Assembly: GCA_019916065.1 (NCBI GenBank)
Contig: CM034233.1
Span: forward strand, 54,615,947 to 54,679,946
Source of the DNA: Vitellaria paradoxa
Taxonomy: Eukaryota > Streptophyta > Magnoliopsida > Ericales > Sapotaceae
DNA: 64,000 bases
Direction of reading: 5' to 3'
Below, piece by piece: positions 20,432 to 31,011 of this stretch; positions within the stretch are counted from its first letter, which is position 1, and the number at the start of each line of letters is the position of its first letter. The notes beneath the pieces were generated by a model. That model was not told where the DNA came from. It saw nothing but the letters and a program-made list of their open reading frames with translations, and made no database searches. Both the position numbers and the translations under genes were made by a program.

Positions 20432-22330
20432 ATGCTATTAAGATCGGGTAGAATAGTTGTAACTGAATCTGAATTAGGAGATCCTTCATACCTTCCTGAA
20501 CCTTTTTAACCAACCTCACTCCCCATAGTTTCACTTACGACATCTTCCTTTCACTCAATGGCTGAAGTAAAAGGGGAAGGGAGTGTGCATGGGGATAATG
20601 AACTCCAAGAGGTTCCAGGTTTTGTTCCTATGAAAGATCATCTTAATCCTGTTAGACAAACCACCCCATCATGCATAGTCTTGCCCTTAAATAGGGGGAA
20701 CTTCAACCTTAGGCCAGGAATCATCTAACTTCTTCCTACTTTTCATGGTTTAGATTCTGAAAATCCCTACAACCATCTTAGGGAATTTGAGAAAGTGAGC
20801 AACACCTGTATAGATCATAATGTCAATGAGGACGTAGTGCGTCTTCAACTTTTCCCATTCTCCTTAAAGGACAAAGCCAAGTTTTGGCTTACTTCCCTTC
20901 CTCCACGTTCTATTGGAACGTGGTGTGAAATACAAACTGAGTTTCTTAAGAAATATTTCCCAACTCAGAAAACTCAGCACTATAGGCGACAGATTACCAC
21001 TTTTTCTTGCAAACCTAATAAGAATTTCTGTCGAGCCTGGGAAAGGTTTAAGGACCTCTTGATGGCTTGCCCTCACCATGGGTATAAATCATGGAGGTTA
21101 GTGAGCATCTTCCATGAATCCCTAACTCCCAATCTTAAGCAATTAGTTTCTACCATGAGCAATGGTACTCTGTTTGATAAGACTGCGGAAGAAGCCATGG
21201 AATTCTTTGACATGGTGGCCGAGGACTCTAATGATTGGGAAATAGGACCACCTTCCTCTTTAGAGCATAGGAATCCCACATCCCACATCTGGTGGTCAGT
21301 TGATGTTAAGTGAGAGAGATGATTTAAGTGCTAGGATATTTGCCTTACAACATAAGTTAGACTCCCTTGAACTTAAGAACAAAAAGAAGTTGGTGGAAGC
21401 ACAAGTGGTGTGTTGGGCATGTGACCAAGTAGGACATGACCCTAATTCATGTCCAGAGCTTCCTTTACTTAAGGAAGTAGCTTATGGTAATGCATATGTT
21501 AATAACACATAGAACCGACCATTCCAAAATAGAGGTCAGGGTAACACTTCCTACCTACAAGGTGGGAATGTTCAGTATCTAGGGGGACATCCCTATTCTG
21601 AGACTTACAATCCGGCTGTGAGAAATCACTCCAATTTTAGTTGAAGAAATGAGAGAACTCAAATCCCACAACTCTAACCTACATCTTATCCTCCAGTTCC
21701 TCAAGCCCCAATGTCTAATCAGGGAATGTCTCAGAATGTGGGACCATCCCATGCTCCCTATATTCCTCCAAACAAAAGATCCACAGAAGAGACACTTCAA
21801 CAATTCATGAATAGTCAAAATACACGTTGGACTCAAAATGATAGAAACTTGGATGAAATCAAGATCAAATTGAGAAATATGGATGAAATCAAGAGCCAAT
21901 TGACTCTTTTGACGCAAACACTAGTCACACAACCAAAGGGTCAATTTTTGGCTCAACCTCATCCAAATCCAGTAGTCCAAGCTAAACAAGTTGAAGGATC
22001 TTCTAGTTTTCAAGGGAATGTAGAACAAGTCCAAAACTTCACCACACTTAGGAGCGGAAAAATTATAGACAAAACTATTTCTCCTAGTAAGGACAAAATG
22101 AGTGAAGAGTTGAAACCTAAATGTGTGGTGGATGATAGTGAGAATGCGGGGGAAGAACCAATCATAGTTGAGGAGCTCCCAACTGAAGAGCAAGAGAAGA
22201 TAAATAAGAAAGAGGAAAAGGAAGAGAGAAAAGAGGAGGAACCCATGATAGTGCATAGGGAATATGTTTCCAAAGCACCTTTTCCTCAGAGATTTTTGAA
22301 AGCTAGGAAGGAAGCCTAAGCAGCTGAATT
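20432..22330 (+). pseudogene. gag: Element A gag
   Basis: The start is MLLRSGR at ATG 20432, the same start as in D. A Retrotrans_gag capsid domain (PF03732-type) covers about 20850-21230 with LFPFSLKDKAKFWLTSLPP, FLKKYFPTQKT and WERFKDLLMACPHHG. The nucleocapsid knuckle at 21411-21452 is intact: C-x2-C-x4-H-x4-C. A charged Glu/Lys-rich linker follows to about 22250. Damage: stops near 20506, 20728, 21511 and 22318, and a 7-bp tandem duplication of CCCACAT at 21275-21288 that shifts the frame and is absent from D. It forms the virus-like particle in live relatives. Confidence 0.9.
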
Positions 22331-23050
22331 GCTAGAGGTGTTCAAACAAGTGAAAATTAATATACCTCTCCTTGATGCAATTAAGCAATTCCCTTCTTAT
22401 GCTAAATTCCTCAAGGAATTATGCACTGTGAAAAGGGGCTTAGATGTGAAAGAGAAGGCATTTCTCACTGAGCAAGCAAGTGCCATAGTATAATGTCGTA
22501 CTCCCCCTAAATACAAAGACCCTGGGTGTCCTATAATATCTTGTTATTTAGGGAAGTATTATATTAGTAGAGCCCTGCTTGACCTAGGAGCAAGTGTGAA
22601 TTTGCTTTCTTACTCAGTGTATGAGCAGTTGGGCTTAGGTGAAATAAAGCCTACTCGTGTGACTTTACAACTTGCAGATAGATCAATTAAAGTCCCACGA
22701 GGTTTAATCGAAGATGTACTGGTACAAGTGGAAAATTTTTATTTTCTAGTGGATTTTATAATCCTAGATACTAAACAACTTACCAGTTTATCTGCACTTA
22801 ATCAGACACCAGTAATCCTAGGACGACCATTCTTAGCAACCTTGAATGCTTTGATTAATTGTAGGAATGGATCCATGAAAATGTCTTTTGGTAACATTGA
22901 GTTTGAAATGAATATCTTTCATGTTGCCAAAGGACCAAAAGAGGTGGCTGATATACAAGAGGTGGATTTAGTAGAATCCATAGTTCAGGATTATGTAGAT
23001 CGTGAATTTATCGAGGATCCTTTAGAGAAAGCTATTCGCCTTAGTTAGGA
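22330..23050 (+). pseudogene. Element A aspartic protease
   Basis: Same frame as late gag, so Gag-Pol was probably one polyprotein. The active site DLGASVNLL (Asp at 22581) is intact. ILGRPFLATLNALI at about 22818-22860 is the second conserved block of retropepsins. Stops at 22492 and 23046 break the frame. It processes the polyprotein in intact relatives. The sequence runs into the RT N-terminal linker without a gap. Confidence 0.88.
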
Positions 23051-24290
23051 GAATTTATACCCATTGATATTAAACCAAGAGCTAGGAACTGTAGTTGAAT
23101 GGTTGGAAATATGCCCAATCATGTCTATAAGTAAGAGGAATCCGACGTTTGAGAGTTTGGGACCTCTTTTAAATAAATCAGAGTCCTCAGAAGTGAAAGC
23201 TCCTAGCCTTGACAGAAAACCGTTACCTCACAATTTGAAATATGTTTTTCTAGGTGAGGAAGAGACATATCCTATAGTCATTTCTTTAGAATTGACTATT
23301 CATCAAGAGCAAATGTTAGTTTAACTTCTGAAAAATTATAAGAAAGCTCTAGGATGGTTAGTAGCTGATTTGATAGGTATAAGTCCTCTTCTTTGCACAC
23401 ATCGTATTTATCTAGAAGAGGAAGCCAAACCAGTTCGTTAGATGCAACAACGACTCAATCCAAACATGAAAGAAGTGGTAAGAGCTGAAGTGTTGAAGTT
23501 ACTTGACGTAGGGATAATTTATCCTATCTTCGATTCTAAATGGGTAAGCCTTACACAGGTAGTTGCTAAGAAATCAAGTGTTACGGTGATTCGGAATGAG
23601 AAAAATGAGTTGGTTCCAACTCGAATACAAACTGGTTGGCGAGTGTGTATCGACTATAGGAAACTTAATGTGGTTACACGAAAGGATCACTTTCCTCTTC
23701 CCTTTTTAGATCAAGTTCTAGAAAGAGTAGCTGGCCATGCTTACTATTGCTTTTTAGATGGCTATTCTGGGTATAATCAAATAGAGGTAGCCTTAGAGGA
23801 CGAAGCTAAACCACTTTTACTTGTCCTTTTGGTACCTTCACATATAAAAGAATGCCTTTTGGCTTATGCAATGCCCCAGCTACTTTTCAACGCTGCTTGA
23901 TGAGTATCTTTAGTGAAATGGTAGAAGAAATAGTTGAGGTATTCATGGACAATTTCTCTGTGTATGGAGACTCATTTGAGCAGTGTCTAAAGAATCTTGA
24001 GTTAGTTTTGGCACAATGTGAGGAAAAGAACCTAGTGTTAAATTGGGAGAAGTGTCATTTTATGGTCACCCAAGGAATTGTGTTAGGACACATTGTATCT
24101 CAAGAAGGCATCCAAGTAGATTAAGCCAAAGTTGAGTTGATTCAAAAATTGCCTACTCCTCAATCTATAAAGGATATTAGGTCATTCTTAGGGCATGCTA
24201 GGTTTTATAGAAGGTTCATTCAATCTTTCAGTGAAATTTCTAAACCCTTGTGTCAGCTGTTGATGTAAGATACTCCTTTTGAATGGACTC
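23050..24290 (+). pseudogene. Element A reverse transcriptase
   Basis: RT (RVT_1 type) shows the Athila-like blocks VVRAEVLKLLDVGIIYPI, GWRVCIDYRKLN and DHFPLPFLDQVLERVAGH, then MPFGLCNAPATFQRCLMSIF and EKCHFMVTQGIVLGHIVS. The catalytic YxDD box reads FMDN at 23942-23953: the second aspartate is lost (GAT to AAT). A 1-bp loss near 23808, relative to B, shifts the frame. Stops are at about 23322, 23439, 24122 and 24268. It is inactive as written. Confidence 0.92.
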
Positions 24291-24830
24291 CCCAGTGTCA
24301 AAAATCCTTCGATAAACTCAAGGGTTATCTCACCTCTGCTCCTATCCTTCAACCTCCTGACTGGTCACTCCCTTTTGAATTGATGTGTGATGCAAGTGAT
24401 CATGCTATAGGAGCTATTTTAGGGTAGAGGCGGGACAAAAAGGCACATATTATTTATTATGCTAGTAAGACCTTAACAGAGGCACAAAGAAATTATACGA
24501 CAACTAAAAAGGAATTGCTAGCGGTTGTTTTTGCCCTTGAGAAATTTCGATCTTATCTCATTTGTTCATCAGTGATCGTCTTCACTGATCATTCCGCACT
24601 TAAATACTTGTTAACCAAGCAAGAGGCCAAACCACGATTAATTCGATGGATATTACTGTTGCAAGAATTTAACCTCGAAATTAGAGATAAGAAAGGAGTT
24701 GAAAATGTTGTAGCGGACCATCTGTCACGTTTACCAGTGGAAGTTTATTCACAGGATGAAACCCAAATAAACGATGGCTTCCCCGATGAACAATTGCTTA
24801 ACGTAGAAGCAATAACAATGTCCAATCCTC
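24290..24830 (+). pseudogene. Element A RNase H
   Basis: The Gypsy RNase H domain starts around LPFELMCDASDHAIGAIL (first Asp in CDASD), with [46 protein letters not shown] and DHLSRLP at the end. One stop (TAG, 24427) follows AIGAILG; the rest is open from 24515. It removes template RNA during reverse transcription and is fused between RT and integrase as is normal for Gypsy. Confidence 0.9.
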
Positions 24831-26124
24831 CTTGGTATGATAATATTGCTAATTATCTAGTGACAGGACAACTCCCGGAAGAATGGAACTATAGGGATAG
24901 CAAGAAATTCCTTAGAAATGTACGTGTTTTCTTTTGGGATGATCCGTATTTGTTTAAATATTGCCCTGATCAAGTGATGCGCCGTTGTATTCCGGAGTGG
25001 GAAGCTTCAAGCATAATTGAGTTCTGTCACTCTCAAGCATGTGGAGGCCATTTTTCCACTAACAAAACAGCTGCTAAAATCCTTCAATGTGGATTCTATT
25101 GGCCCATACTTTTTAAAGAGTGCATCATTTTTGCACTACATGTGATAGATGCCAACGCTTGGGTAGTTTAACACGTAGGAACATGTTGCCTCTATCCCCC
25201 ATTATTGTTTTAGAAATCTTTGATTGTTGGGGAATAGATTTCATAGGTCTCTTCCCAATTTCATTTGGGTATGAATTTATATTAGTTGGGGTTGATTATG
25301 TCTCCAAATGGGTGGAAGCAATTGCCATAAGAACTAATGATCATAAAGTTGTGCTCAAATTCCTTCATGAAAACATCTTCTCACGTTTTGGGGTACCACG
25401 AGCAGTTATTAGCGATGGAAGTAAACATTTCTGCAATCGGCCAGTAGGAAATTTACTACACAGATATGGAGTAATACATAAAGTAAGTACTGCATATCAT
25501 CCCCAAACAAGTGGCCAAGTAGAGCTTGCAAATAGGGAAATTAAGCAAATTTTAGAAAAGACTGTTAATCTAAATCGCAAAGATTGGTCACTGAGGTTGA
25601 TTGATTCTCTCTGGGCATATCGAACTGTATATAAAACCACCCTGGGGATGTCACCATACAGATTAGTTTATGGTAAGCCTTGCCATTTGCCCGTAGAATT
25701 GGAACACAAAGCTTATTGGGCAATTAAGAAATTTAACCTCAATCTTGATGAGATCGGGCTACACCGTAAACTTCAGATTGCAGAAATGGAGGAGTTACGG
25801 AATGATGCATATGAGAATGCACTAATCTCCAAAGAAAAGATAAAGAAAATACATGACCGGCATATTGCACGACGTTCATTTCATGAGGGTCAAAAGGTAT
25901 TGCTTTATCACTCGCGACTTCACTTATTTCCGGGCAAATTGCAATCTAAATGGATGGGACCTTTCATTGTTACCCATGTAGTAGACCATGGAGCTATTGA
26001 GATAGAAAACTCGGGCAATAGGAGCCGTTTTAAAGTCAATGGGCATAGACTAAAGCCTTATTTGGAGAATTTTATTGGTTTGGTTGAGACGTGGGATCTT
26101 TTAGATCCCCCATCTTACAAGTAA
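24830..26124 (+). pseudogene. Element A integrase (core and C-terminus nearly intact)
   Basis: The N-terminal H2C2 zinc domain has [15 protein letters not shown] and [11 protein letters not shown], separated by a frame change near 25115. The 25120-26124 frame is open to its natural stop (PPSYK). The catalytic residues are Asp 25237 (WGIDFIG), Asp 25414 (ISDGS, where relatives usually have DGG) and Glu 25522 (GQVELANRE). Spacing D2 to E is 35 residues, the DD35E pattern. The C-terminal segment ends with the [14 protein letters not shown] and [13 protein letters not shown] blocks. No chromodomain, as expected for Athila. Confidence 0.92.
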
Positions 26125-26239
26125 TCCAGAATGATTAATTTGTTGTACCATACTTAGACTTAGGATAGATTTAATTTTTCGTTAGTTTAGAATTTTAATT
26201 GTTAGGATAAATTTTTTTTTTCTTATTTTGAATAGTAGA

Positions 26240-26360
26240 GCAAACCAGAGGGGAATGGACCACCCATCCACGGTTGGGACCACAGAAAGTTGCTGGAATT
26301 TTACCGAATTGGGACCATTCTGTGGTCCGGACCAGCCCCAAATGGTCCGTACCCTGCGGG
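26240..26360 (+). promoter_or_regulatory. Paired-arm module upstream of ORF3 (element A)
   Basis: ATGGACCACCC and GGGACCACAG (26255-26285) are followed by CTGTGGTCCGGACC at 26320-26333 and GGTCCGTACC at 26344-26353. The second pair has the same arm and spacer layout as the U3 dyad. A pyrimidine-rich stretch (26360-26440) with the look of a plant leader follows. B has the counterpart at 57664-57702. I interpret it as an internal promoter for ORF3/ORF4. No clear TATA box is visible here in A. Confidence 0.5.
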
Positions 26361-26524
26361 TTCTTTTTCCCCAAATTCAGTAGCTCACTTCTTTCATTTC
26401 TCTCCCACAAATTCTTTTTCTCTCAAATCCCTTCTCCATCATCACAGGCTTCTACAAGTTTTAACTATTTCGAGTCCCAGTTGGTGAAGAATTCGTCCCC
26501 ATCTTCGGATTTAAGCAATTTGAG

Positions 26525-27017
26525 GTGAGTTCTTCAATTCCTTTCAAGCCCTAGGTACCGAATTCTTCATATTTCTTCAACCTAAGCCTAGGGTTAAGTT
26601 TCTTCCTTCATGGTGTTCCAAACCATGGGGAAATCGAAATTTTGCCTAGGGTGTGAAGCGTTTAACATGCTCATGCTCCCTTTGTCATGGGTTACACTTG
26701 GGTCCAAAAAGTTGGTTTGAATTTTGAATTGTGTTTTTAATCTTAATATAAAACTCCTCTTTGTTCATTTTTTTTCAAATACTTTTATTCAAATTGTTGT
26801 GTTGATTATAGGACCCCATTTTAGGTGGATGTTGTATGGCCACCTAAATGATCAAAGTGAACCCATTCATGGTAGATATGCACAATCATGTATCTTTCCA
26901 TCAAATAGCATTCTCACCATGATTTGAATTCTCATAGTGCAATTAGATTGGGGCCACTGAATTTGTGTGGACATAGCTTGATTGGTTAATTCAATATTTA
27001 TTTGTGTTGGTTTGTAG
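26525..27017 (+). other. Putative leader intron of ORF3 (element A)
   Basis: Donor TTTGAG then GTGAGTTC at 26525; acceptor GGTTTGTAG at 27009-27017, 5 bp before the ORF3 ATG. B has the matching intron at 57879-58360 (TTAAG then GTAAGC; TTTTTGTAG). Lengths are 493 and 482 bp. The flanks GCAATTTGAG/GCAACTTAAG, the TTTCAAGCCCTAGGT just inside the donor, and the stretch before the acceptor (GGGCCACTGAA..TTGTGTGGACATAG) are conserved between families. Confidence 0.6.
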
Positions 27018-27022
27018 CTCTC

Positions 27023-28113
27023 ATGGCTCCACGGGTTAAACATAGTGCTAACAGGAAACTTGGAGCCCTTTCTTTTGATAGAACTCGATTCTGGAAGGCT
27101 GAATCTGAGCGTAGTTATGATGATATTTGGGCTCACAAACCTGTGTAATTGAGCGATACTGGGAAATTGACCACTTTACGAAGGAAGAATTCTTGTTGGA
27201 ACAGAATTTTGAAGAGCGACAATGGCTTCACATCGCGAAATTCAATGCTTACTGTGTGAATGATGTAGTTAGAGAAATTTTCGCCAACTTCAAAGAAGGT
27301 TCAATTATCCGGAGATGAGGTAGAGAACGCCTTATAAGTTTGGTCCAGTGGGTCGAGGTGATAGTAACACCGGATGATTTTGCTCAAGTGTTTCAATTAC
27401 CTCGCGTACAAAAACCTAAGTTCACATATCCAGCTGAGGGTACCCTACCTTTCCACATTGTAGTTTCAGAAATTTTATCAGAAGGACAGGAGTGGACAAC
27501 GGAGTATAGGAAACCAGCTTCAGCACTAAAAGATAAATACTGGGCCCTGCATATGTTTTCTTGTACCAACCTGATGCCGCAGAATAGGAATTTGGATTGC
27601 ACTGCTATTCGAGCACGTCTAATATATGCCATTAGGACAGGAATGACTTTGGATTTGTCTTCTTACTTATGGCATCAATTAGCATATGCTTGTGAGCATT
27701 TAGGATCTTTAACTGCTTTACCATTTAGAGGCGCTCTTACTGATATTTTCAGGAGAAAGGGAGCTCAAATTTCAGACAACTTGCCCATTGCCTTGGGATT
27801 GCAACCCTTCAACATTACATCCTACGCTAAATCCCGAGGTATACTAAACAAGAAGAGGAAAACTGAGGACCCAGAGGAGGGTGGACCATCATAGGTTTTG
27901 GAGGATTCAGATGATGATCAGGACGTGACTAATGCAGAATTGGTAGAGCAAATTGGTGCATTAGCTGAGCGCATCAGCCTTATAGAGCAAAACCAAGAAG
28001 AGGATCATTAGTTACTATTACGTATCACTCAGTCCCAACAGACTCAAGGACACCTTCTCCAGAGTATCTTAGATCATATTAGAGAATCTTTTCCACCTCC
28101 ACCTCCTCAGTGA
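27023..28113 (+). pseudogene. Element A ORF3 (protein in the 'env' position)
   Basis: It starts MAPRVKHSANRKLGALSFDR (ATG 27023) and ends in a proline run PPPPPQ before TGA at 28111. The middle part (LLEQNFEERQWLHIAKFNAY; FRGALTDIFRRKGAQ) matches what I know as the putative plant transposon protein domain (PF20167-like) carried by many Athila-type elements. A KKRKTEDPEEGG basic/acidic patch and a helical stretch AELVEQIGALAERISLIEQN follow. There is no signal peptide and no membrane segment, so it does not look like an envelope protein. Damage: frame change near 27145, stops at 27316, 27892 and 28009. B has the homologue. Confidence 0.7.
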
Positions 28114-28407
28114 TTGGATGATTTGTTTTTCTTTCTTTTTGGTTTTATTTTCTTTTTGGGAGTTTAAGACTAGGTCTGCACAATATTATTTGATATTCCT
28201 AAAACTCCAAAAATTTATACTTTTTAAGTTAATTTTTGGGATTTGGACTATGTATGACGTGATAGTTGTTCAGTTCATTTTTGTTTCGTTATTTCTTTTG
28301 ATGTCTTTTTATCTTTCTTGCTTATTATTATCATCTTATGGTTTCTAGCATTATCATCTCTGTTCTTAAATATCTTGTCTTATCTCTGCTGTAAGCACAG
28401 GTTCATC

Positions 28408-29004
28408 ATGATTGGTCCTACTTCTGATGTTAATAATCTAGTGTTAAACGCTAACATATTAATTGGAAAGAAATGTTAGTGGGAGAGTTTACCTTATATA
28501 TACCGCAAGGAGAGTGATTCTGACCATTTGGAGAGTGACTTGGACTTATGGCCGAATGAGTGTTTTATTGAGAGTAATTCTTTGCCATTACCACTTATAT
28601 TTCCCCCCTTTGTTTATATAAACCCTAACGAACTTCTTGAGGGACAATGGTGGGATGAGGTTGACCTTCAACTTCTTTTAGATATGGAGTGGACCGAAAT
28701 CACAATCTCAATTGATTGGCCTGATGCACCCACTTACGACACAGACACAGATATTGACTTTGAATCTAAGATGGGATATCAGGATATGCCTCCATTAGAA
28801 TTCTTTGAGGGTTTGAGTGCTAATTGTGAGATTGGAGCTGCGAGTGCTGACAATGCTAATGAATCAGATCAAGATGATTTTGGCATTTCTTTGCAATCTC
28901 TTTTTGATTTTTGTCGAGCCTTAGCTACATTTGAAGCCAACTTAAGGCAATTCTCAACCTTACTATTTATTTTATTCTGTTACTTTTCATTTTGCTCCTA
29001 TTAG
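28408..29004 (+). pseudogene. Element A ORF4, conserved acidic protein
   Basis: From ATG 28408 (MIGPTSDVNNLVLNANILIG) the frame has one stop near codon 26 and then runs open to 29004. It contains DLWPNECFIESNSLPLPLIF, QWWDEVDLQLLLDMEWTEI, a run of Asp/Glu, DDFGISLQSLFDF and ALATFEANLR. B encodes a homologue (59762-60329) with W/PNEYF/ESNSLPLPLI, QWWNKIDLEILLEIEWVEI and DDNFGISLQSLF kept. Strong acidity with paired tryptophans is the main visible trait. I do not recognise the family. The C-terminal hydrophobic tail of A (FSTLLFILFCYFSF) is not in B. Confidence 0.6.
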
Positions 29005-31011
29005 TATTAGTTCACTTTGTTGCATGTATATTATGAGTCACTTGCATTTAAGTTGGGGGGGCATATTGGTTGAAATTTCAGTGACTTGAATACTAGATGC
29101 ATGCTTGGGTTACTGTGTGCTTTGTTCTTCTTTATATCCTTAATGGCTATTGTTTCATGCTCATCATCATGCTCATTATTGCACACTACAGACCCACATA
29201 TGCATCATGATTTTCACATTGAGGACAATGCGAATTTTAAGTTGGGGGGTAGGGTTCGCATGATAACCTTTTACCTTTTGTGCCAAAATTGTAAAATTTT
29301 AAAAATTTTGAGCGTTTTTAAGCCCAAATATATGAATTTAGCACATTTGTACCTACATGCCATCCCTTCTTTTTGGTTTGGTTGATTGTGGAATTAAGTG
29401 AGAGAGTGATGAATGAGTTTTGTTCAAGCTTTAATAGGAAACTTAGTTCAAGCTGATTGTATAATGACCTTGTGCATTTTTGACTATCATAGAAAAGAGT
29501 TTATGTGCTTAGGAGTGGATTTTGTTTAATATTGGTTAATTGAGCATTCTTGGACTTGGTGGAGACTTATACCCCTTAATGGTGAGCTTTTGGGCCTATT
29601 ATTCTTTTCTTGAGGGGTTGCACATAACTACAGCTCTTTTGTTTTTTACTTTGGTTTTTAATGCACCAATTGCATCACACACACTTGCTTGAGTTTCACT
29701 TGGCACATTATGAGTTGTTGCAAGCTTTGAACATGATGCTAGGCCTTCTTTGCTATTTTGGGCCTTCTTGTCCTTGCTTGGTTATGAATTGCCCTAGGAA
29801 CCAACTTGAAGCCTTTTTAATACAATGTGTGATATATATATACATTTTTCTTGGTTTCCTCCTCATATATCATCCTCTAACCTTATTCATACGCTTTAAG
29901 CCTTACCCTCATATGTCTTGGGTTGTAAAAGTGCCTCAATGTCAATGATGTGAATGGGGTTAGGAATAGGAAATTTTGAGAGCATATTGGCAGAAAATTT
30001 TGGGTGGAGAATTCAGTTTATGTTTATTTCATTATTTCAGAAAAAAAAAAAGAAAAAAAAAGAAAAAAAAAAAAGAAGAAAAAAAGAAAAAAAAAGAAAA
30101 AGAAAAAAAATTTATTTATCATTTCTTTTGCTTATGAAATTATGGGACTTATACATTATTTGCAACATTTGCAATTGTCCTAAGGGTAGTATTTAGTGTG
30201 AATAAGCTTCTTGTTGGGATCCTTGTAGGGGTTTAGAAAGGAAATGGGTAGTTCGGGACTTATGCGCACTTAAGCATATTTATCCCAAGACATGTGCTTT
30301 GATTTCCATATCTTCCATTGTTAACCATTACCCTTGGCCAAGTTACAACCAAAACAAAGACCTAGTTGATTCTAAGCAAGCAACTCATGTATTGTACATA
30401 TAGTGGTCTTATGTAGGTTGTGTGGTGTGATATCTTACACTTGCATTGGAATATTGTTATGAGCTGTCCACTTTGAACATTAATTCAGTTCACTCACTTA
30501 TTTTTGGGGTTATGTGCAACTAGGATAGCATCATATGCTAATAGGTATGTGTGAACCCTTGATGAGTGAATTTCTCTCTATGAGTGGTACCTTGTGAGTA
30601 TTTGAAATCAAAACCTAGTTCCGTTTATGCTTTTGCAACCTTGTTGAATGAATGAAACAATTTTGCATGCATGCTCTTTCTACTTTGATAGTCCATGCAT
30701 TTATGCTTAGCACTTGGAAATTATACATGATATTTAGGTTTTGTGACTTGTTTAGCTTGAATTTAATTCATTTTTTATCTTAATCACTTTTTGACACTTT
30801 GAGACCATGCCATAGAATTTTGTGGGTAGATTCACTGCAAACCCTCACGAGACCTTACTCGTCCACTAGGGGGAACCTAGGGGTTTAAAGGGCTTGCTAC
30901 ACGTAGCTAAGTGTAACCGTGTTTCCAACGAAAAGAGAAATAGGATCGTAGTTGCATTTCATTTTAATAAAGGGCATTGCTAGGGACTAGCAACACTCAA
31001 GTTGGGGGGTG
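29005..31011 (+). other. 3' non-coding region of element A with three polypurine-like motifs
   Basis: AAGTTGGGGGG occurs at about 29050, 29246 and 31000; the last abuts the 3' LTR and is the true polypurine tract. The middle one is preceded by ATTGAGGACAATGCG, a word common in Athila/Tat 3' regions. A purine tract of A and G runs 30040-30112. A frame at 29086-29385 with a hydrophobic start is shared with D but not B, so I do not call it a gene. The last 160 bp before the LTR (ACCTTACTCGTCCACTAGGG..) are shared with D and B. Confidence 0.75.
30999..31011 (+). promoter_or_regulatory. Polypurine tract of element A
   Basis: AAGTTGGGGGGTG directly before the 3' LTR start TGATTGCAC. Confidence 0.85.

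Noticed and set aside
21579..22273. Several minus-strand frames of 87-112 codons in gag
   Set aside because: Shadows of the gag frame; the same applies to 43010-43353 and 52787-53469.
29086..29385. A 99-codon frame with a hydrophobic, signal-like start (CMLGLLCALFFFISLMAIVS), also present in D (51169-51399, minus)
   Set aside because: A and D belong to one family, so DNA similarity alone explains it. B lacks it, and its later part is just the translated GAGGACAATG and polypurine-like motif.
29954..30196. Lysine-rich frame
   Set aside because: Low-complexity A/G tract in the 3' non-coding region of element A.
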